Below, piece by piece: positions 58,081 through 64,000 of a stretch of 64,000 bases of DNA. The position numbers were made by a program, and so were the translations under genes. Under the pieces are notes generated by a model. It was not told the DNA's origin, did not search any database, and worked only from the letters and a program-made list of their open reading frames with translations. Positions within the stretch are counted from its first letter, which is position 1, and each line of letters begins with the position of its first letter. Source of the stretch: DATFDN01 sp963767645 (GTDB lineage: Bacteria > Pseudomonadota > Alphaproteobacteria > Acetobacterales > Acetobacteraceae); assembly GCA_963767645.1 (NCBI GenBank), contig CAVYEW010000001.1, positions 248,001 through 312,000 of the forward strand, written 5' to 3'.

Positions 58081-59165
58081 GCGCGTATCCCGTCCAGTCC
58101 CTTCCAGTCGAACTCGATACCGTGGCCGGGCCGGTCCGGCGCGATGGCGAAGCCGTCCTCGATCCGGAGCGGCTGCGTGACATAACGGTCGAGCCCGAAG
58201 CCGTGCGCCTCCAGATACGAGCGGTTGGGCGCGGCGGCGAGCAGATGCACCGTCACATCGTGGGCGCCATGCGAGGTGACGGGCAGGTTGAAGGCCTCGG
58301 CCAAGTGCGCGATCTTCATGAATGCGGTCACGCCGCCGCAATTCGTCACGTCAGGCTCCGGGTAGGTGACGCCCCCCGAAGCGATCAGATGGCGGAATTC
58401 CCAAAGCGTGCGCAGGTTCTCGCCGGAGGCGATCGGCAGCCCGCCCTCGCGCACCACCCGCGCCTGCCCCGCCACGTCGTCGGGGATGATCGGCTCCTCC
58501 AGCCAGTGCGGGTCGTAGGGCTGGAAGGCGCGCGCGGCGCGGATCGCCTCGTCGGCGGACCACTTCATGTTGGCGTCCACCATGAGCGGGAACCCGTCGC
58601 CGAGATGCTCGCGCATGGCGCGGATGCGCTCGACGTCCTCGGAAAGTTTCTTCCGCCCGACCTTCATCTTGATGGCGCGGAAGCCCTTGGCCAGATTGTC
58701 GTCGGTCTGGCGGAGCAGCTTGTCGAGCGGCAAGTCGAGATCGATGCCGCCGGCATAGCAGGGCACGTGAGGATCATGCCCGCCGAGCAGCTTCCAGAGC
58801 GGCTGGGCGAGGCGTCTTCCCTTCAGATCCCACAGCGCCATGTCGAACGCGGAGAGCGCCAGCACGGAGGGCCCGCCGCGCCCGCCATAGTGCTGCCCCC
58901 ACCAGACCTTGCTCCAAAGGGCCTCGATCCGGTCGGCATCAGAGCCGATCACCTGGTCAGGGACATCACGCCGCAGGATCGCGTCGATCGCCGCGCCGTT
59001 GCGGCCGCAGGTGTAGGTATAGCCGACACCTTCGGCTCCGTCGGCATCGCGAACACGGACCGTGTTGAGCTCGAAATCGAGCATGGTGCCGTGCATGCTG
59101 TCGCTGAGCATCACTTCCAGCTTCACGCGATAATAGCCGGGTTCGATGGAGGCGATCGCGGGCAT
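58077..59165 (-). CDS. Mandelate racemase/muconate lactonizing (enolase superfamily) enzyme
   Basis: The 362-residue enzyme has the general base Lys in IKMKVG, metal ligands in VDANMKW, LEEPII and SGENLRT, and the His in SHGAHDVTVH, which together suit the mandelate-racemase subgroup with a His-Asp dyad. Acid-sugar dehydratase activity is the likeliest role but cannot be fixed from sequence. Its TAA overlaps the P450 stop by four bases (convergent). The ATG is at 59165. Confidence 0.88.
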   Translation of the reverse strand: MPAIASIEPGYYRVKLEVMLSDSMHGTMLDFELNTVRVRDADGAEGVGYTYTCGRNGAAIDAILRRDVPDQVIGSDADRIEALWSKVWWGQHYGGRGGPSVLALSAFDMALWDLKGRRLAQPLWKLLGGHDPHVPCYAGGIDLDLPLDKLLRQTDDNLAKGFRAIKMKVGRKKLSEDVERIRAMREHLGDGFPLMVDANMKWSADEAIRAARAFQPYDPHWLEEPIIPDDVAGQARVVREGGLPIASGENLRTLWEFRHLIASGGVTYPEPDVTNCGGVTAFMKIAHLAEAFNLPVTSHGAHDVTVHLLAAAPNRSYLEAHGFGLDRYVTQPLRIEDGFAIAPDRPGHGIEFDWKGLDGIRA

Positions 59166-59173
59166 GGCGCGGC

Positions 59174-59329
59174 TTATCCGGGGCCTCGGGGATCGACGAC
59201 CTCGTCGTTAGGCTTGTTGGGTTCCGTTTGGACCGGGGCGTCGTCGGCCCCCTTGCCCGTCGGCGGCTTTGGCTCCCCAGCGCGATCAACCGGAGTGCTG
59301 GCCTTCTGGTTGTCCTCTGGCTTCGGCAT
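59174..59329 (-). CDS. Small disordered hypothetical protein
   Basis: The 51-residue product (MPKPEDNQKASTPVDRAGEP, then KPPTGKGADDAPVQTEPNKP) is rich in Pro, Asp, Lys and Glu and probably unfolded. A strong GGAGGAG lies 5 nt before the ATG, which is why I keep it despite its size. It lies 8 nt upstream of the enolase-superfamily gene on the same strand, so it may be the first gene of that unit. Confidence 0.5.
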   Translation of the reverse strand: MPKPEDNQKASTPVDRAGEPKPPTGKGADDAPVQTEPNKPNDEVVDPRGPG

Positions 59330-59453
59330 GAGTCTCCTCCTTCTGGCTTCTGGAGAACACGCACCCGGGGTCCAGGGTTGCCGGCGTTGCCCAGCTTGAC
59401 CCAAGAGCAGCCTCGATCGAGGATTACCGCAAAGGCAATGGGGAGGATCGGTC

Positions 59454-60656
59454 ATGCGCAATTCGCGTCGCGCGATCCTGACAGCTCCGCTTGCGGCCCT
59501 CGGCGCGTCGATGCTTGCCCGCGCCGGGTTCGCGCAGCAGGCCGATATGCCCGGCGTCACCGCCTCCGAGGTCAAGATCGGCCAGACCATGCCGTACAGC
59601 GGCCCGGCTTCCGCCTATTCGCAGGTGGGACGGGCCGAGGCCGCCTATTTCCGGTCGCTGAACGAAGCCGGCGGGGTGAACGGCCGGAAGATCACGCTGA
59701 TCAGCCTCGATGACGGCTACAGCCCACCCAAGGCGGTCGAGCAGACCCGCCGCCTGGTCGAGCAGGAGCATGTCGCGGCGATCTTCGGCACGCTCGGCAC
59801 CCCCATCAACATGGCGATCCGACGCTATCTCAATCAGAACAAGGTGCCGCAGCTCTTTGTCGCGGCCGGATCGGACAATTTCGCGTCGCCGAAGACGGCG
59901 CCTTGGAGCATCGGCTGGCAGCCGACGCTGCGGACCGAAGCGATGTTCTACGCCAGGAACGTGCTCGCCAAGTCGCCGAACGTGAAGATCGCGGCCATCT
60001 ACCAGAACGACGATTTCGGCAAGGGACTGCTGGGCGGGCTGAGGGAGGGGCTGGGGGACAAGGCAGGCGAGATGATCGTCAACGTTGAAAGCTTCGAGGC
60101 GACCGACCCGACGGTGGATTCGCAGGTGATCGCGATGCACGAGTCGGGAGCGGACACGGTGTTTCTGTTCGCCTACGCCAAGCAGGCGGCCCAGGCGATC
60201 CGCAAGATCGCCGACCTCAACTGGCGCCCCGAGCGGTACCTGCACCTTGGCTCCGCCTCGGTGGCGGCGACGTTCATCCCGGCGGGGCTGGCGCAATCCG
60301 TCGGGATCATGACGGCGGGCTTCATTAAGGACGTGTCGGACCCGCAATGGGACAACGATCCCGACACTAGGGCGTGGCGCACGTGGCTGCGCACGTACAT
60401 GCCGGAGGCCGATGACAAGGACAGCCTGAATGTCGCGGGTTATTCCTACGCGCAGACCCTGGTCCAGGTGCTGCGCCAGTGCGGCGACGACCTGAGCCGC
60501 GCGAATATCATGCGCCAGGCGACGAACCTGCACGATTTCCGCCTGCCCATGCTGCTGCCCGGCAGCCTCATCACCACCAGTCCCACCGATTACCGCGTCA
60601 TCACCTTCATGCGGTTGCAGCGGTTCACGGGGAAAGGGTGGGAGTTCCTGACGTAG
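59454..60656 (+). CDS. ABC transporter substrate-binding protein (branched-chain amino acid type)
   Basis: The 400-residue protein is a type I periplasmic binding protein of the LivJ/UrtA class: VKIGQTMPYSGPASAYSQVG at the start, then NEAGGVNGRKITLISLDDGY and VAAIFGTLGTP. A Tat-like signal (RNSRRAILTAPLAALGASML, then AGFAQQ) directs export. No permease or ATPase genes are adjacent, so it is an orphan binding protein, a common situation in this group. The ligand may be an aromatic or carboxylic acid. Confidence 0.88.
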   Translation: MRNSRRAILTAPLAALGASMLARAGFAQQADMPGVTASEVKIGQTMPYSGPASAYSQVGRAEAAYFRSLNEAGGVNGRKITLISLDDGYSPPKAVEQTRRLVEQEHVAAIFGTLGTPINMAIRRYLNQNKVPQLFVAAGSDNFASPKTAPWSIGWQPTLRTEAMFYARNVLAKSPNVKIAAIYQNDDFGKGLLGGLREGLGDKAGEMIVNVESFEATDPTVDSQVIAMHESGADTVFLFAYAKQAAQAIRKIADLNWRPERYLHLGSASVAATFIPAGLAQSVGIMTAGFIKDVSDPQWDNDPDTRAWRTWLRTYMPEADDKDSLNVAGYSYAQTLVQVLRQCGDDLSRANIMRQATNLHDFRLPMLLPGSLITTSPTDYRVITFMRLQRFTGKGWEFLT

Positions 60657-60661
60657 CGGGA

Positions 60662-61888
60662 TCAGCTCTTCACGAGCGGACAGCCGCCCTCGCCCAGCGG
60701 ACGCCAAGCCTCCTCCAGCGGTGTGACGGCGATGACCTTGGCCACGTCCCAGGGCTGCTTGCTCTCGGACGGCTTCTTGGCCTCGAACAGATAGACCGGA
60801 TGCAGCGCGCGGCCGTCCTCGCGGATGCGGCCCGGTCCGAAGGCGTCGTCGTCGGTCGGCATCGCCTTCATGCGCGCGACCGCCGCCCTGCCGTCAGCCT
60901 TCGCGGCCGCGACTCCCATGTCGGCGACCGCCTTCAGGTAATGCAGCACGGCCCCGTAATTGCCGGCTTGCGTCATGTTGGGCCAGATGCCGTTGGCGGT
61001 CTTGCCCTTCATGCGGTTGTTGAACGCGCGGGTGCGGTCGTTCAAGTCCCAGTAGTAGGACTCGCTGTAGCGCAGCCCCTGCGCCGTATCGAGGCCGAGC
61101 GCGTGGATGCCGGTGCTCTCGATCAGCATCGCCGCGATGCGGACCGGTCCCATCAGGCCGAACTCGCGCGCCTGCTTGATGCAGTTCATCGTGTCGGCGC
61201 CGGCGTTGCACAGGCCGATGACATTGGCGCCAGAGGCCTGCGCGCGCACCAGCACGGAGGAGAAATCGGTGGTGTCCGGGAACGGATAGCGGATGCTGCC
61301 CAGCACCTTGCCGCCAGCTGCCTTCACCGTCGCCGTGGTGTCCCGCTCCAGGCTCTGCCCGAACACGTAGTCCGCGGTGACGAAGAACCATTTGTCGCCG
61401 CCCTGCTTTACCGTGGCGCCGCCGGTGGATTTGGCGAGCATGTAGGTGTCGTAGGTCCAATGGATAGTGTTGGGGCTGCATTGCGGCCCGGTGAGGTCGG
61501 AGGTGCCGGTGCCGGAGTTGAGCATGACCTTGTTCTTCTCGCGGCAGATATTGTTGACCGCGAGGCCGACGGAGGAGGTCGGCACGTCCACGATCGCGTC
61601 CACGCCCTGCTGGTCGAACCATTGCCGGGCGATGGACGCGCCGACCTGCGGCTTGTTTTGGTGGTCGGCGTAGATGAGTTCGACGTTGAGGCCCCTGCCC
61701 GGCACGCCGAAATCGATCAGCGCCTGGCGCGCGCAGGCGACCGAGGTCATCCCGCCGTCGTCGCGATAGGGGCCGGACTGGTCGTTCAGCACGCCGAGCT
61801 TGAGTGTGGGAGTCTGCGCGCGGGCCACGCGGGCGAAGGGTGAAGCAGCGGCGGCGGTCAGGAGCGTTCGGCGTGCGATGGGCATCAT
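60662..61888 (-). CDS. ABC transporter substrate-binding protein (branched-chain type)
   Basis: The 408-residue product is another Leu/Ile/Val-type binding protein: LKLGVLNDQSGPYRDDGG, then NKPQVGASIARQWFDQQGVD, and SGTGTSDLTGPQCSPNTIHW. Its N-terminus (MMPIARRTLLTAAAASPFAR, then VARAQTP) is a Tat-type signal peptide. It is convergent with the preceding binding-protein gene, and the two share only distant similarity. The start at 61888 or 61885 is chosen; the longer in-frame opening runs through the palindromic repeat and is rejected. Confidence 0.87.
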   Translation of the reverse strand: MMPIARRTLLTAAAASPFARVARAQTPTLKLGVLNDQSGPYRDDGGMTSVACARQALIDFGVPGRGLNVELIYADHQNKPQVGASIARQWFDQQGVDAIVDVPTSSVGLAVNNICREKNKVMLNSGTGTSDLTGPQCSPNTIHWTYDTYMLAKSTGGATVKQGGDKWFFVTADYVFGQSLERDTTATVKAAGGKVLGSIRYPFPDTTDFSSVLVRAQASGANVIGLCNAGADTMNCIKQAREFGLMGPVRIAAMLIESTGIHALGLDTAQGLRYSESYYWDLNDRTRAFNNRMKGKTANGIWPNMTQAGNYGAVLHYLKAVADMGVAAAKADGRAAVARMKAMPTDDDAFGPGRIREDGRALHPVYLFEAKKPSESKQPWDVAKVIAVTPLEEAWRPLGEGGCPLVKS

Positions 61889-61920
61889 TATCCTCGTCAG
61901 GCCTGCGCAGTGCCTTTCCC

Positions 61921-62012
61921 TACGCGCCATGGCCGGACTTGTCCCGGCCATCCACGCTGCCGGCACGCACAACAGCGTGGATGCTCGCGACAAGCGCGGG
62001 CATGACGCGCGG
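61921..62012. repeat. Dispersed palindromic repeat (imperfect inverted repeat)
   Basis: The left arm (about 61921-61958, CATGGCCGGACTTGTCCCGG...) and right arm (about 61975-62012) are imperfect inverted copies over some 37 bp meeting at CAGCGTG. Elements of this kind are scattered between genes in many alphaproteobacterial genomes. It lies between two minus-strand genes and may end or stabilise transcripts. Confidence 0.7.
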
Positions 62013-62017
62013 GGAGA

Positions 62018-62419
62018 TCAGGCCGGCGTGAACATCGGCACCGGCGGCCCGTTCTCGCTCGGCACGAACCTCAGCGCCACACGTTGGCCGATCTTGATGC
62101 TGTCGAGGTCGCAATCGACGATGTTGGTCATCATCGTCGGCCCCTCCTCCAGCGTCACGTAGGCCATCGCGTACGGCACCTCGGCTCGCTTCATGACACT
62201 GAACGAGTAGACCGTTCCATTGCCCGACGCCTCGTTCCAGGCCAGATCCTGGCTGAAGCAATGCGGGCAGACGGCGCGCGGGTACCAGTGCGACTTGCCG
62301 CAGGCGTTGCAGCGCGGCACGAGCAGCTTGCCGCGCTCCGCCGCCTCGAACACGCGCCTGGTCTCGGGATTGCTGTTGATGTCGCCGACGAACGGGATCT
62401 TGCGCTGCTGATAGGCCAT
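62018..62419 (-). CDS. DUF35 OB-fold acyl-CoA-associated protein
   Basis: The 133-residue protein has the rubredoxin-like zinc ribbon (RCNACGKSHWYP, then VCPHCFSQDLAW) followed by an OB fold (GTVYSFSVMKRAEVPYAMAY, then VALRFVP). DUF35 proteins partner thiolase-like enzymes in acyl-CoA metabolism; this one starts 5 nt after the thiolase-like gene. The ATG at 62419 is fixed by the zinc-ribbon spacing. Confidence 0.9.
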   Translation of the reverse strand: MAYQQRKIPFVGDINSNPETRRVFEAAERGKLLVPRCNACGKSHWYPRAVCPHCFSQDLAWNEASGNGTVYSFSVMKRAEVPYAMAYVTLEEGPTMMTNIVDCDLDSIKIGQRVALRFVPSENGPPVPMFTPA

Positions 62420-62424
62420 GTCCG

Positions 62425-63594
62425 TCACTCCCGCTCCATAATGAGCGTCGCCGAGCCGTGCCGCGAGCCGAGCAATCCGCCGGTGCCGTGCGCCAGCGCG
62501 AGGCCGCAATCCTTCACCTGCACCTTCGGATGCGCCTCGCCGCGCAGCTGGCGCACCGCCTCGATCACCTTGGTGATGCCGCCGCGATTGGCGGGATGGT
62601 TGTTGCACAGCCCGCCGCCATCGGTGTTGAACGGCAGCTTGCCGACGCCGGAGATCAGGTTGCCGTCGGCGACGAACCTGCCGCCCTGGCCCTTCTCGCA
62701 GAAGCCGAGATCCTCGATCTGCATCAGCACGGTGATGGTGAAGCTGTCGTAGATCGAGACGTATTTGATGTCGGCGGGCTTCACGCCGGCCATCTCGAAC
62801 GCGGCCGGGCCGGAGAAGCGGGCGCCCGAATAGGTCAGGTCGACGTCGCCGCCGTACTGGCCCTTGGCGGCCTCGCCCATGCCGATCACCTTGATTCTCG
62901 GGCGGTTGAGGCTGCGGGCGATCTCGGGCTTGACCACGACCAGCGCGCCGCCGCCATCGGTGATGACGCAGCAATCGAACCGATGCAGCGGGCTCGCGAT
63001 GATCGGCGAGCGCACCACGTCCTCGACCGTCACCACGTCGCGCAGCAAGGCGTGCTCGTTGTACTGTGCGTGCTGCGAGGCGGCGACCTTGATCCAGGCG
63101 AGCTGCTCGCTGGTGGTTCCGTACTCGTGCATGTGGCGCTGCGCGCACATCGCGTACACGTTGGCGACCGTCGGGCCGTACGGGTATTCGAACTGCATGT
63201 CGGGCACCGCCGGGTTGCCGGCGCGGGGCGCGGTGCCGGTGGCCTGGCCTTCGCTGCGCGGGCGGCCGGCGAGCGTGATCAGGGCGACGTTGCAGCGCCC
63301 GGCCGCGATCGCCTCGGCCGCGTGCGCGACGTGCAACAGGTAGGACGAGCCGCCGATATCGGTGGCGTCCATGTGCCTGACCTTGAGGTTCAGGTAGTCG
63401 ATCATGTTGATCGGGCCCATGCCCGGCGCGTCGCCGGCACAGAAATACCCGTCCACGTCGTCCTTGCTCAGCCCTGCGTCCTTGAGCGCGCCCAGCGCGC
63501 ATTCGGCGTGCAGCAGCGCGACCGACTTGTCGGGCGCCTTGCGCGTCGGGTGCTCGAAGGCGCCGGCGATGTATGCCGCCCCTTTCAGGCTCAT
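62425..63594 (-). CDS. Thiolase-like acetyl-CoA acetyltransferase family protein
   Basis: The 389-residue protein has the fold of SCP2-type thiolases: AAYIAGAFEHPTRKAPDKSV, then GRCNVALITLAGRP, VYDSFTI-like SIYDSFTITVL and NTDGGGLCNNHPANRGG. The N-terminal nucleophile Cys of classic thiolases (usually CxS) is not evident, so it may not be a standard thiolase. With the DUF35 partner it probably acts on a CoA thioester. The start at 63594 is preferred over the upstream in-frame ATG. Confidence 0.87.
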   Translation of the reverse strand: MSLKGAAYIAGAFEHPTRKAPDKSVALLHAECALGALKDAGLSKDDVDGYFCAGDAPGMGPINMIDYLNLKVRHMDATDIGGSSYLLHVAHAAEAIAAGRCNVALITLAGRPRSEGQATGTAPRAGNPAVPDMQFEYPYGPTVANVYAMCAQRHMHEYGTTSEQLAWIKVAASQHAQYNEHALLRDVVTVEDVVRSPIIASPLHRFDCCVITDGGGALVVVKPEIARSLNRPRIKVIGMGEAAKGQYGGDVDLTYSGARFSGPAAFEMAGVKPADIKYVSIYDSFTITVLMQIEDLGFCEKGQGGRFVADGNLISGVGKLPFNTDGGGLCNNHPANRGGITKVIEAVRQLRGEAHPKVQVKDCGLALAHGTGGLLGSRHGSATLIMERE

Positions 63595-63698
63595 CCGCTG
63601 TCTCCCCCTGAGATTCGACGCGAGTATGACCTTGCCTGGTCCGCTCGGCCAGCCCGCCGGTTCTGGCACGCGGGGGCCAGGTGCGCTAGCCTGCGCCT

Positions 63699-64000
63699 GT
63701 GTCAGACCTGTTCGTCCCGCCCAAGCCGGCCGTCCCCGCGCACGACCTGTCGATCGGCGAGTTCCTGCGCGCCGCGCGGACCAATGCGCTTACCATGTGG
63801 TCCGAACCCGCCTACGAGGACTGGTCGCGGACCGGCCGGTTCTTCGGGCGCACCAGCCTGCTGCTGAACGAACCGGCGGCGATCCATCGCGTGCTGGTCG
63901 ACAATGCGGGCGCGTATCGCCGCTCTCCGGCCACCATCCGCGTCCTGCGTCCGCTGATCGGCAATGGGCTGTTTCTCGCGGAAGGCGAGGACTGGCGCTT
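63699..64000 (+). CDS. Cytochrome P450 N-terminal fragment (cut by the window edge)
   Basis: About 100 residues are visible, from a GTG at 63699 (SDLFVPPKPAVPAHDLSIGE). The later part (NEPAAIHRVLVDNAGAYRRS, then PLIGNGLFLAEGEDWR) matches the B-C helix region of P450s, where 'GLF.. EGE.WR' binds a haem propionate. The Cys loop lies beyond the window. The gene is divergent from the thiolase-like gene, about 100 bp away. Confidence 0.8.
   Translation, partial: MSDLFVPPKPAVPAHDLSIGEFLRAARTNALTMWSEPAYEDWSRTGRFFGRTSLLLNEPAAIHRVLVDNAGAYRRSPATIRVLRPLIGNGLFLAEGEDWR

Overview
The window looks like chromosome of a GC-rich alphaproteobacterium, most likely of the Acetobacteraceae/Rhodospirillales. The rRNA operon has the alphaproteobacterial order 16S, tRNA-Ile, tRNA-Ala, 23S, 5S, initiator tRNA-Met. 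GyrA, CoaD, the CtaG/SCO pair, DUF2852, a CYP199-like P450 and many ABC solute-binding proteins fit the same group. The placement comes from family recognition by eye, not from a database search.

Layout. 1-5286: a giant surface-type protein on the minus strand, open at the left edge, with beta-strand repeats followed by a collagen-like Gly-X-Thr tail broken by one base deletion. 5740-6141: a small secreted protein with three 29-residue repeats. 6676-13898: a sugar or sugar-acid operon (HpcH/HpaI aldolase, ABC binding protein, two permeases, 2-hydroxyacid dehydrogenase, D-apionate-lactonase-like protein) with no ABC ATPase; the second permease is frameshifted. 14027-17905: gyrA, coaD and a cyclophilin, then tRNA-Lys.

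17985-35117: a 17-kb integrative element inserted in the 3' part of tRNA-Lys and bounded by a 44-bp perfect direct repeat. It carries a tyrosine integrase, an AlpA-type regulator, a helicase, a P4-type primase-helicase, a small terminase candidate, a frameshifted large terminase, several unknown genes, and a 1165-residue protein joining a phage baseplate-plug domain to FN3, a metallopeptidase-like region and a glycoside-hydrolase-like region. There is no recognisable capsid, portal, tail tube or lysis gene, so it resembles a phage satellite (P4/PICI type) more than a prophage. An inverted array of TTGCGAC-type iterons lies between the primase and terminase genes. Paired GGGTAAC boxes lie near both att sites and before the terminase genes. 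These are candidate origin/packaging and Vis/AlpA or integrase-arm sites.

35189-37097: class II aldolase and acetate kinase; the ackA 3' end runs into the initiator tRNA gene. 37076-43012: rRNA operon on the minus strand. The 23S gene carries an intervening sequence in the helix-45 region that encodes a four-helix-bundle protein. A related repeat cluster sits between tRNA-Ala and tRNA-Ile.

43446-64000: ordinary chromosomal metabolism. It includes a UDP-glucuronate 4-epimerase-like protein, CtaG and SCO (cytochrome oxidase assembly), a Pcm-like methyltransferase, DUF202, a PEP-mutase/isocitrate-lyase family enzyme, epoxide hydrolase, a cupin plus ferredoxin pair, TetR and DUF2852 around a perfect operator palindrome, tRNA-Cys, a ClC channel, a hydroxyacid dehydrogenase, PPK2, an MBL hydrolase, a CYP199-like P450, an enolase-superfamily enzyme, two Leu/Ile/Val-type binding proteins, a thiolase plus DUF35 pair, and the start of a second P450.

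Three independent single-base shifts (near 2193, 10864 and 27926) in otherwise well-conserved reading frames suggest either residual sequencing error or recent decay.
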